DNA from: Flectonema sp. DT1601
Taxonomy: Eukaryota > Euglenozoa > Diplonemea > Diplonemida > Diplonemidae
DNA: 64,000 nt
Assembly: GCA_964019425.1 (NCBI GenBank)
Contig: OZ025797.1
Coordinates: forward strand, 434,001 to 498,000
Reading direction: 5' to 3'
Under the pieces are notes generated by a model that was not told the DNA's origin, ran no database searches, and saw only the letters and a list, made by a program, of their open reading frames with translations. A program made the position numbers and the translations under genes. Below are positions 29,454-39,935 of the stretch, one piece after another (the first letter of the stretch is position 1; each line of letters begins with the position of its first letter).

Positions 29454-32400
29454 ATGAACAATGTGATGAGTATCGTGACCATCTTAGTGATGGTGATGGG
29501 AATAGACAGTCAAACAGCGACTCTGACACTGACGCTAACCGAGTCGTTAACGGGGTCGTTAACCGAGTCGTTAACAGAATCGCTAACAGAATCGCTAACC
29601 GGGTCGTTAACGGGGTCGTTAACAGAATCGCTAACCGAGTCGTTAACAGCCTCGTTGACAGGGTCGTTAACAGAATCGTTAACGGGGTCGTTAACAGTAA
29701 CATCGTCGCTGTCTCTGAGGACTAGAACGTTAACGGAATCGTTACCAACTAGGACAGAAACTAGTTCACTCTCTCTCGGAACTCTGACTAATACTGAGTC
29801 ACTACCAACAGGGACAGAGACGTTTAGTTTAACTCAAAGCTCTTCGATATCAGATAGCATTAGTTTATCATTATCACCTTCTAGAAGTATATCCAAATCC
29901 TTAACTTTATCGAATAGTAAAACTATATCACTAACTGTGACACATTCACTGACTGCAACTGATCCAATTACAAATACCAATACTTTCTCATTAACACCGT
30001 CAGACACGTTGTCTCGTACTAAAACTTTTTCATTAACAAAAACTGATTCACTTACTGCAACAGATAGTATGACAGGTTTGACAGCTACTGAAACAGTTTC
30101 GATTTCAAAGACTTTTTCAAAAACATTGACGGAGACGGATTCTGTGACGAAAACTTTTTCGTTACCAACGGCGACAAGTACTTTTTCAGAAACATTAGGA
30201 ACTCGATCACGAACTACTTCTCTAACAGTGTCTGATAGTATTTCACCTTCGATGTCTAAATCTCTAACCCAATCATTGTCGGCAACACCAACTATTACTT
30301 CATCAAAAACGATGAGTGATTCACTATCCCCAACTGAATCAGTCTCTCCTACAAAGACAAGCTCATCATCTCTAACAAGATCTGTGTCTCCGACTGGTTC
30401 TTTAACCCCCAGAAGTAAAACTGTAACTTTATCACCGTCACTGTCACGTTCAAACACATTAACGATTAGTTTGTTGCGTAGTCTGTCGCCATCACTCTCT
30501 CTGACTATTTCAAACACAAACAGTTTGTCGCAATCGAATTCGTTTTCGAAAACGAGTTCGAAATCGATGACGGTGTCTGAAAGTGATACGAGCAGTGTTA
30601 CTAATTCAGATTCTATTTCCGTTAGCAGATCAGTGTCGAATACAAGAACGAAGTCTTTGACAGCAACTAGTACGTTGACAGCAACTTATTATTCTATTTC
30701 TCGAACTTCAACTCGTACTGTTCCAACAAAGACACAGTCGATATCGATGAGTGTGTCAAAGTCGTTGAGTGGAAGTAAAACACTTCCGACTGTGACGGAA
30801 TCGATATCATTGTCGAGGAGTGTATCAGCAAGTGTATCGAATAGTTTGAGTAGATCACCAGAGATGACAGCTTCACTTACAAAAAGCATCTCAATATCCA
30901 GAGACTTGCCAGTCCCAACAAACACTCTTACGTTAGTTCCAACAGCTCCCCCGACACCTGCCCCACCAACTGCGACTTTGACCATTGTTCTTCCGATACT
31001 ACAAAGGTCTGATCCGGTCACGTTAACGTTAGCAGGTGACTTGGCAGCTTTTAATGCCGCTGCTCTGGAGACTGGAATCCGAAGTGCGTTAAGTTTAATC
31101 ATCACCATCACGATATTAATTCAGAATCCGCGTGCGGTATGTGTTAGGTTGTTTACACAATTGTTTATAATCACTTTTATATAAAACCTTTTAAATAATA
31201 ACAAACAGGGTTCTGTACTAACTGATGTTGTTTTTACAACAACTGATCCCAACTCTGTTACAGCAGTTGGAGTTGCGGGTGCTAACTTGCTAGCGCAGAG
31301 TAACAATCCAACATCAGCACTGAGAACTACAACTGGAGTACAGTCTGGAGTACTTCTAACAACACCAGCACCAGCTAGTAGTGATGATGGATTATCAGCA
31401 GGTATTATTGCTGCTATTGTTGTTGGATCGGTACTGGGATGTATTATTATAATTGCTTGTGTCTATGAATGTTGTTTTCGTAAAGAAGGTGACCCTTCTG
31501 TTTGGGAACACGTGACTAATGGATGGGGGTGGTTAGGTAGCTGGCTCTGCTGCTGCTGTAGCTGCGGTGAACAAAATGCTTACAACTCCCCAACAGGGTT
31601 TGCGAGAAGTGAAATAACTGCAGCCCTTCAACGCAGGTTTGGTTCTATTGAATTAGCAAGTCAAGAAGCTCAAAAATATAATCCACCAAACGCACCATCT
31701 GGTTGGATTCATATCCAGAGTCTTTCAGTTATAATGGAAGCAGCATTAGTATCTGAACATTATGCAGACTTTGTGAAAGTACTTCAACCAACTAATGATA
31801 TTTTTAGTGAGGCTGACTTTCTTAGGACATTGGAAGCTTCAACACTACCAACAGATTCTCACTCAGACCCTATTTTAGAATCGATGAAGAACTCTTTTAG
31901 AAGAGCTGGTGGTGTTAATGGATTCGTTGATGCTACTAAATTAGTTGTTGCTCTTCAACAAGACCCTGGGTCACTCTATCTCAGACACCATGGTCATGAA
32001 CACAATTGGGGTGCTCCTGTACTTCAAGAACTTCAAGCAATGGATCACCGCGTTATAACTTGGGGAGAGTTTGAACAAAAGTGTTCCGTCGCTATTCAAA
32101 ACTCACGACTTGTAACATCACAGGCATCACCTCCAATGAGTGCTCCTGCACCTGCTAATGCTCTACCGGTATGTGTTTGATTTTTTGGTTTATTGATAGG
32201 AACTTGTTGTTAGAAATCTTCATTGGCTGGTAAATAAAAAAAACAAACAAACAGTTTGCTGTCGGAACTGAAGTGCTTGCGGCATTTCATGGAGAGTGGT
32301 ACGAAGCAATAGTTACAGATCAAGTGTTACCAGGTGGTATCCTTGGTACTGATGCTGGTTATGCTGTTATGTGGGATGAGGGAACTGAATCACTTGTACT

Positions 32401-32818
32401 AGCGCATGAGGTAAAAATGAGGGAACAGCAACAACAACAGCACCCGTTGGTCCCACCAGCAGCAGTGCCAGTTGTGCAACAACAGCGACAGCAATCACAG
32501 CAATCTCAAAGACAATCACAACAATCACAACGGCAGCCACAACAACCGCAACAACAACAACAGCAGTCATTTGGTAGACCAGCAGACGATGTCCTGGACA
32601 TCGCAAGAGAAGTATCTCCAGTCACACCATACGCAATGGGATTAGCAGTGAATGCTTTATGGAATAATGATTGGTATCCAGGTCATATTGTTGATGTCAA
32701 GGAGTCATCAGGAACATATCTTTATTATCTTGACTGGGGTGATGGCAGTGGTACTAACGACATCCCACACGATCACATTGCTCCAATCGACAATAGTGCT
32801 GGTGCATACGGTTTTTAG
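29454..32818 (+). CDS. Mucin-like surface receptor with cytoplasmic Tudor/Agenet-like domains, three exons
   Basis: Exons 29454-31136, 31209-32168 and 32255-32818 join in phase 0 over GTATGT...CAG introns of 72 and 86 bp, giving 1068 residues. A short signal peptide (MNNVMSIVTILVMVMGIDSQ) leads into about 490 residues of Ser/Thr repeats, first strict SLTE/SLTG units, then looser alternating S/T. A Pro-rich hinge and a possible SEA-like juxtamembrane domain follow, then a membrane helix (IIAAIVVGSVLGCIIIIACVY) and a Cys cluster (CCCCSC) likely to be acylated. The cytoplasmic part has a helical region and two small SH3-like barrels of Tudor/Agenet type (GTEVLAAFHGEWYEAIV; VNALWNNDWYPGHIVDV) separated by a Gln-rich linker. 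Tudor-like folds on a surface receptor are odd; their ligand is unknown. Confidence 0.85.
29525..29705 (+). repeat. 12-bp minisatellite encoding SLTE/SLTG units
   Basis: About 14 units of 12 bp of the type TCGTTAACNGNG, giving four-residue repeats in frame. Units differ mainly in GAA versus GGG codons (Glu or Gly). The embedded GTTAAC palindrome makes each unit partly self-complementary. Copy number is likely to vary between strains. Confidence 0.85.
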
Positions 32819-34533
32819 ACTTCGTTGTCGTTTATATTTGTGATCATCCATCAACAGTTTGTGACTTATATATGAAGTGAGTTGATATGTTTGTTTTGTT
32901 TACTCTCCGAACGTTGTTCGTTGAAATCGAATAACACCTATATTAGAAATTAATATTATAACTTATTTGTAAAATAGTTATTCTGTAAATGGGGATACTT
33001 ATCCAATCAGGTTAATTGTAATAGAATGCGCACATCGTGAAAAAAACCACTTCATTATATATAATATCATTATTTCTTTTTTTTTTTTCCTCACGTAATA
33101 TCTGTTTTATCTTGTTTCTTTCTTTTACACTGTGGTTGGTTTTTATGTTTATTGTACTTCTTATTAACAACAGTGTCGAGGTGTATGACAGTGTGGTTAC
33201 CTTTGGAAGGATTATAAATACACTTTTTAAATAAAATATTTTCTATATTTCATTGTCAGTAGTAGTGTCTTCCTGTCTTCCGACCCGTCTTGTACATTTT
33301 GCCCTTCTCCGTTGTTGATCTTTTCGTATCGTATCAAACTCCCCGTTGTTGATTACTGCTTCATACTCCGATAAAAAAAATAGAAATATAGTTTTCTTAT
33401 TTAAGGAATACATGTGTGGAGGAGATCCACATCAGTGATTTATCGATGCATAATTATTAAGTTACTTTACAATTAGATTTGAAAGTTTAGTTAAGGAAAA
33501 ATAACAATAGATGTATAAAATTGGCTTTTGCATAGGTCGAAACCGCTAGTTGTTTCCTACCCTGTGTACTGGGGTGTTGGCAAAGCACTGGAGGAAAAAA
33601 AGAAAAAAAGAAAAAAAAAAAAAAAAAACAACAGCAATTCACTTACTAAATAAGTTTCAATACTGAATTCAGTAATGTAATTACGTCCTTGCTATTTGTA
33701 CACACAGCCCGTCGTTGCTACCGATTGGCTGTGAGCTCTCTGCGGGCAACTGATTAGAGTGAATTGTTTATTTCAGATATCTCATTTGTTTGCAATGAAG
33801 CTGTTGACTACTTTCTGATAATCAAATAATTTTTTGTATTCTTAGAACTGGAATCTCAGTTTTAGGGGGGGAAAAAAAAAAAAAAAAAAAATACTTAGAT
33901 AACGTAAGAAAAGAAGAAGAAAAAAAAGAAATTATCACAGAACTAACGAGCGCTTCCGGAACTTTTTTTTTTCTCTCACTTCGCTTTTTATTCAGAGCGT
34001 GGTTTGCATTAGTGCTCTTTTGTTTTTCCCCTTTTTTTTTGTCAAAGTTCCCCCCCCTTTTCCCCCTCTTTTTTTTTTCTTTCCCCTTCTTTATTTTCTT
34101 TATAACAATTATGTCAATATAGTAAACCATTTGAACTGAAGGGGAGAAAAAAGAAAAAAAAAGAAAATAAAATAAAATAAATAAAAACAAACGCACCCAA
34201 TCCCCTTCTGGTCTTTCCTGTGGCTCTTCGAACATATTTGCAAATGGCTAATGAATTGCTTTCGCCTTTTTTTTTGATGCTTTTATGCTTTCCGCTACGT
34301 TTTGCAGTAACACCTGCCTGGTTAATATTCAGAACCCTTTCTTGTATATTTACGAGAAAATGTATGTAATTCTTTTAGTATATTATTACCGTAGCGATAT
34401 TTGAATCACATCCCCCTAAGATAATTACAGGTATATGGATTACTCTCGTAATATAGTCACTAAGTCAATGTATCCTTAGGTAGGTGGTATTAATTCATTC
34501 ATTTCACAGACTCAAAGAGGGACACCAGACAAA
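32819..34533 (+). other. Intergenic region, no gene seen
   Basis: About 1.7 kb of AT-rich sequence. Between about 33955 and 34110 it is a nearly pure pyrimidine tract with C and T runs, followed by purine-rich sequence at 34140-34190; such tracts can form triplexes or foldbacks. TTCATTTCACAG ends at 34509, 24 bp before the next start codon. Confidence 0.45.
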
Positions 34534-35755
34534 ATGTCGGGAAGGCAATGGAGGCCTTCCAAGACTTTGATGATGATAATTTGCGTAGCAGCAGTTGCGT
34601 TAATTCTTGTGTTGAATTTTGTGTTCTTTAGCAGTGAGTCTCACGCAGAGACGTTGCGCAGACACGGTATATTCTTAGAGAAGAAGAAACCCGTCCACGA
34701 AGAAAAGATTATCCTAAAGTCACAGGAAGAAGATCTAAAACACGAAACTACAGATCACGAAGTAAAGAATGAAGAAAAACCTAAGGTTGCCGTCCCAGAA
34801 AAACACGATCCAGAATTCGTTACTTGGCATAGGCTAAAGATACCTGTAAATGAAGAATGGGATTTTCACGGACTCAAAGTACCTGTCTCGACAGCATTAT
34901 CACGCGCTGCTCCGGGTCAAATTAAGGCAGACTACGACTACGCTGATGTCCATCCTGATGATATCCCAAAAGGGTATACATTCCCAGAGACCCCTGACTT
35001 CTTATACCCAGAGAGAAATGATAGATTATTTCACACAGTATCAACTGTTCCGAGAGCATTGTTCTTTCCAGAGCTTGCAACTCCAGAAGAAGCACAGCTG
35101 ATTATGGACACGGCCATGCCTCGGTTAGCAAGATCTCAAGTAGCTCTCTCTAAGGATAGTACTAAAAAAAAAGAGTCGAACACTCAAGAAGTTCGTACAT
35201 CTAAATCAACTTGGGTTAACCTGGATGGGAAATTGGAGGGTCTTGAAAAAAGAGTCACTGGGATTATGAGAAGTGGTTGGCATGAACCTATGAATGTCCT
35301 TCGCTACGGTTACAACCAGCACTACGATGCTCACCATGATTGTATGTTTTTTTTTTTTTTTTTTTTTTTTTTGTACTACAACGTTAATTTATTTCAATTG
35401 GGTTTCCTTAATTACATAAAAATAAATATAAACAGATTTCGACCCTAACATGTACGGTGAACAGAACAGCAACAGATTCGCTACGATATTTTTCCACTTG
35501 AATTACACCAATGCGGGAGGGGCAACTACTCTTCCCCGAGCAAACAATGGAAGAAATCCTCCCGACTACAAAGAGAATTCGTGTAATAGAGGTCTTCAGA
35601 TTTATCCTTTGAAACCTGGATCGGCAATACTGTTTTATGGAATGAGGCCAGATAAGTCTCTAGACCCTCACTCTTTGCATGGAGGGTGCGACGTAAAAGA
35701 TGGTTCTAAGTGGGCAGGTGCTATTTGGTATGTAAATATAAATTCAATGAAGTGA
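34534..35755 (+). CDS. Prolyl 4-hydroxylase (2OG-Fe(II) oxygenase), membrane-anchored, two exons
   Basis: Exons 34534-35341 and 35436-35755, with a GTATGT...ACAG intron containing a T run, give 375 residues. The splice restores AHHDYFDP exactly, placing the iron ligands H267 and D269 (HxD) at the exon end. The second exon has GGATTLPRA, the distal His in LHGGCDV, and KWAGAIWY, as in P4H alpha subunits of plant and algal type. The N-terminus is a signal anchor (LMMIICVAAVALILVLNFVFF), followed by a charged stem of about 80 residues, so this is a type II protein of the ER or Golgi. It probably hydroxylates proline in secreted or surface proteins. Substrate inferred from family only. Confidence 0.93.
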
Positions 35756-36639
35756 CTTCAAGGACCTTAGTAATCTATTAATCATCAAAGTAATAACACA
35801 AATCAGGTTCCGTGTTCAAGTACCAAAGGGAGCAGGTAAGAGTCACGAGTAGGTAAGTTATTACAACCAACGTCACTGTTCATCCTTCTGCACTGAGAGA
35901 GTGTTGTGATATTTATTTCACACATCACTTTTGTATTGTTTAACCAGATTACATACTTGTCAATACTGTCATCTGTTGATAAACAAAAACAAAAAAAAAA
36001 AAAAATTAAAAAGAACTTATTGAGAAACCTTCAATATTTAAACCTGCAGGTTGCTTCCACATCCGACCTGAAAGTCGACTCTCATTCGTATTTGTTGTTC
36101 TTTTTTTTTTCCGGTTCGCTTGTGTCTTTCCTTTGTGATGCGCACCAAAAATGATTAATTAAACTTCCTAGTTATAAATTATTTTTTATTAAAACACCCA
36201 AACAGAGTTCAAAATAAATGAATCTCATCGTACGAAACCTCCGAGAAATGTTTTGTAAATATGAATTTTACGCCTAATTCCACAAAAATAGGTTGCGAAA
36301 TCGCCAACTCATCACAAAAATATTTAACCACTCAAAACAACACACCGTGACAGAAAAAAATTCAAAATTTGAGAATGAGCTTCGTGTGTCCAGTTTTAAG
36401 GATGTGGGACCGTTTCCCCTCTTCTGACGTCCTCAGGTGGAGCCTACCAAATGTTTCCCGTGTTTTCCAATTGTCAGACTTAAATTCAAAAGAAAGTATA
36501 AAGAAAGACAAACATAGAAGTGAAAAGAACAAAAAAAAACAAAGAGTCTGGAAGCACAGACGAGTGTAACCAAAAAAAAAAGAAATTCCTGGAGATATCT
36601 TGTGGATACGGTCACTCGAAAACCGGGGTTGCTGAAGCG
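35756..36639 (+). other. Spacer between P4H and LINE
   Basis: AT-rich, with A runs near 35985-36005 and 36570. No convincing gene. The right part runs into the 3' end of the minus-strand LINE, whose exact boundary I could not fix because no target-site duplication was seen. Confidence 0.4.
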
Positions 36640-39302
36640 GACAAGGCCAAGTTTGAGGAATACTGCAGGGAACTAAGACCCTGTAACTCTTAGATCACTT
36701 GATCGGTCCCATTTGCCTGTCAATGTAGAAAAGCCAAGGATTTCATATCTGGCTGCATCGAGTTTCTGCGATTGACAGCCTACGAGAAGGTGGAGCTGGT
36801 TGGATGGAGCGCCGTGGCAGAATAGACATTTGATGGCTTTCCGCCAGTTTTGCATCAGCGGATGACACCCCGTTCTGAAATTCGCGATTCTAATTTCATC
36901 GCTCCTTTCTATGCCGGGAGGATATTTTATGGCGGAACCTTTGATGATGTTCTTATAGCAGGTGTATCCAATTCTGTTCCAAATGTCCTTCGTGATCCCC
37001 CTCCTCACTCGAGATTTGTGATAGAAGAAGGATCCGGATTGTCCAACAATGATTTTGAGTCGGTATAGATTCTGACTGACTTAGTTAGCACGTCTCTGTA
37101 CCTTCCAGTTTAAGTAGTTTGCCGCATTTTTCAAGGCATGTTGCTCAGTTCTGTAGCTGCAATCCGCACGCACTAATCTGGTCGCGTGAGCACATTTCTT
37201 TCCGTCTCGTGACTTAGCAATGAGAGCCGCGCCTGACGCACTCGAAGAGTATGAACCGTCACAGTTGATCACCATGTCCACCGGGAAGTGTCGCATTGTA
37301 GGTAAGGAATTTCTCTCTGTCCACTGCGGGATCGGGGGATTTTGTAAAACCGCAGCTGTTGCTGATTTGCACATTGTTCGAAGCAGTCTAAGGTTTGATA
37401 GAATCTGGTTGAACGAGCCCCACGCTTTCTAGTAGACTTTCAGTACGGAGAATGAGGCCAGCCCAGAAGCTTCGAGGCGATGCAAGTGAGTTGTCCGGCA
37501 CCCAGATCATGGCTTTGTACCTGAAATAGGCAATTTTAGTCTGCTTTTCGATCTGTCTTTTAAATGGCAAGATGTCAGCTTCCCAAAGGAGCAGCTCCCT
37601 CGGAGTACATTTACTACAAGTCTCGCTATTTTCCGCAACTCGAAGTCGATAGCATCTGTTTTATGCTGATTAAGCAACCAACCAAAGCTGTCCAGTGCAT
37701 AGGAAATCCTCGCTGTCACGTACAAGTTCTTAACCATCTTCAGGGTCTTGTAGTCCAATTCATATGGCTGGAGGCACTGCAGAAGGGAGATCCCTTTCTT
37801 CAGCTAGTCATGTGTTTTCTCTAACTGTTTATCAAACCTGAGCCTGTTATCAATGTAAACACCCAGATATTTCACTGAGTCCGTGATCGGCAATTGGAAG
37901 GCAATTTTAATTTTCGCTTTGACAATCATCTCGTCGTGGATGTTCAGCATCAGCAATTTTTCTAATTCTTGTTGAGTTCTGATGGGGTTCCCCTCTACTT
38001 CGAGGATTGTTTCGTCACTCAATAAAGTCGTCGTGTTGATTACGCTGTCTACATCAAAATTGTCAATATTTAATGTCTGTTCTTCCAGTGATTTTGAGAA
38101 TAAAAGTTCGCGGTCGCTAATAGTGGCATCATCCGTGAATTCTTTTATCAAGTTCCTGTCTGAGGGCACTCCAGTTTGTAGATTTGAAATCCCAGACAGT
38201 TCGTTTCCTTGCTCCAACTGTTGCTTGAGAGAGGTGAGCCATTGTGTCGAAGACAGCGAGTAGCGTTCGATCCGAATTATGCTTGTTGTCCAGAACAATT
38301 GATCCTTTGAAAATATGACATCAGGTGAAGTACCACCGCCAGGAATGTTGTGTATGGGCCGAGTTATTTGACCAGGTCTGTTTGCTACTAGAACGTCATT
38401 GCGATCCGCCCATTTAAATAATTCCTTACCAGATTTGGTTGTCCTGGTAGACCAGACGGGGTTGTGTGCGTTGAAGTCTCCCGCAATAATAGACTCGTTT
38501 GTTCGTGAAAATAATTCTTCTTCACTGATTCCTGGTGAGAAGCATCTCTTTGCCATTATTATAATGCCACCGCCTTTAGAATTTCTGTCCCTTCTGTATA
38601 ATAGTCAGGGTGCGAAATGTGTTCCTTCGACCAGATTTCCTGTAAGCACAGTACATCCGGCGAGCGAGTGTGAGAGGCGTCTTTGAATATAAGATCCCTT
38701 CTGACTTATTGATCTACAGTTCCAGCTCAACACTGAGAGTAACGAATTTTCAGGTCCAGGGTTGCGTTCAACGTCGCCTGCCAGTAGTAATAAACTTCGG
38801 GTCAGTTCTTTTTCAGTTTGAGAGATAGTCGGTGCTGTTGTAGTAGTCGGCTTCATCAGAACTTGACTTTGATGTGAGTCATTTTTAGGGTTTGAAGGTA
38901 ACGGTGTTCGTTTGTCAAGTCAGTTTGAGGTATCCATTTCCACATCAGTTGTTTCAGTAGTTTCGGTAGGTTCTTCAGCACAGTGTCTCTTCAAATCACC
39001 AGACCCTTGCCCGGGTTGAAGGTCGGCCCCAATTTGACCGGCTTTTCTTTTTTAGTTTCCTTGTTGATTACAAGATACACATCTTTGCCCATGTCGACGA
39101 AGCTTGATGATGGAACCGATTCAGAGATTGCAACTAACGTTTTGTTGCCTCCCTTATGAAAACTAGTCACAATTGTGTGACTGCACTTGTAATCTGTTGC
39201 GTGGTGAACTTTCTTAATAGCCAACGATTTAATTATAAAACGCTGACGACACCATTTTTCTCTTTTTCGTAATGACGGAAAATGTGACCAAAACATTGCC
39301 AA
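36640..39302 (-). mobile_element. Internally deleted LINE with APE endonuclease and RNase H (I/Ingi-type)
   Basis: Read on the minus strand from 39302: an N-terminal region, a 2A-like peptide, and an APE endonuclease starting SVLSWNCRSI and continuing with AGDFNAHNPVW and TSPDVIFSKD. Then comes a jump to the RT thumb (DSVKYLGVYIDNRLRF at about 37,860), an RNase H domain (VINCDGSYSSSASGAAL) and a Cys/His finger (CLFCHGAP...HLLVGC). The fingers-palm core with the YxDD site is missing between about 38,260 and 37,900, so a large internal deletion has removed catalysis. Several frameshifts split what remains. RNase H plus 2A points to the I/Ingi group. The element is dead. Confidence 0.88.
38752..38778 (-). 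other. 2A-like ribosome-skipping peptide in LINE
   Basis: The minus strand encodes LLLLAGDVERNPGP, matching the DxExNPGP 2A consensus, directly before the endonuclease domain. In trypanosome Ingi/L1Tc and several animal LINEs a 2A at this place releases the upstream peptide during translation. The core residues are intact. Confidence 0.85.
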
Positions 39303-39895
39303 AGGGTAGATTGGTCGGGTTGAGACATATTCCCGTTGTAATAAATCACCAAGACCCCTTCCGTGAGATCAATCACTCAAAAGTGTTACTGTAACTTAAC
39401 CCTTATCCCTATGTTAGAATTATGTAACAGTTTGTCGCGTATTGATGTGTTTTCAGTGAAAGGTCTAATCTAAGACCTCCAACTAAAATTCACCAGACTC
39501 AAACAGCATTCAAAATTAGGTAAATTTTGTCAGGCATATTCGAACCAGAAATCCTGACGTTAGTAACGGCCTGCCCTTTGGAAATGTGGCCTAACAATCA
39601 TCATCGATTTAAGTTTCGTGGCATAGCCGAAAATTTGTTTTTTCAGGTTGGACTTTGTACGGGACAGGCCCCTGCGCTCCAAGCATCACACCTAATCACT
39701 GTATCTCAGAACTAATGTTAAGTTATCGTTATGTTGTTTATGATACAATACATTTGTATTTTACGTACAAAATCAAACAGTTAACCCCGCACTCTCAGAA
39801 GATTTTGGGTCAAGTTCGAGTCTTGGTGGACAACTTCTTTTTGTTGGGAGTTGGCGATTTCGCAAACTATTTTAGTGGAACTAGAAGTTTTCCCT
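39303..39895 (+). other. Spacer of mixed repeat fragments
   Basis: Holds GGTTGGACTTTGTACGG at about 39646, shared with the repeats at 15484 and 15604, and a retroelement end at 39680-39778. No host gene is seen. Similarity between the two channel copies begins near 39895. Confidence 0.5.
39680..39778 (+). mobile_element. Truncated 3' end of a Penelope-like element
   Basis: About 100 bp closely resemble 52232-52335, the end of the large retroelement downstream (shared: AACTAATGTTAA, TTTATGATACAA). This is a fossil tail of a second family member. Confidence 0.65.
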
Positions 39896-39935
39896 AAAAA
39901 TAATATTATTATTCAAAGCTTCTATCAAAAAAAAA

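Noticed and set aside
29405-29725. Second open frame over the SLTE minisatellite (VVNRIANRV repeats)
   Set aside because: Shadow of the 12-bp repeat in another frame; the SLTE frame continues for hundreds of codons with a signal peptide, membrane helix and splice-consistent exons.
29834-30517. Minus-strand open frame opposite the mucin-like gene
   Set aside because: The valine/aspartate-rich product is what the reverse of Ser/Thr repeats gives; no independent support.
33955-34235. Minus-strand frame through the pyrimidine tract (lysine-rich product)
   Set aside because: Low-complexity translation of a homopolymer-rich tract; no coding character.
39800-39830. T-arm-like sequence AAGTTCGAGTCTTGG as a possible tRNA gene
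   Set aside because: No matching D-arm, anticodon arm or acceptor stem could be folded around it.
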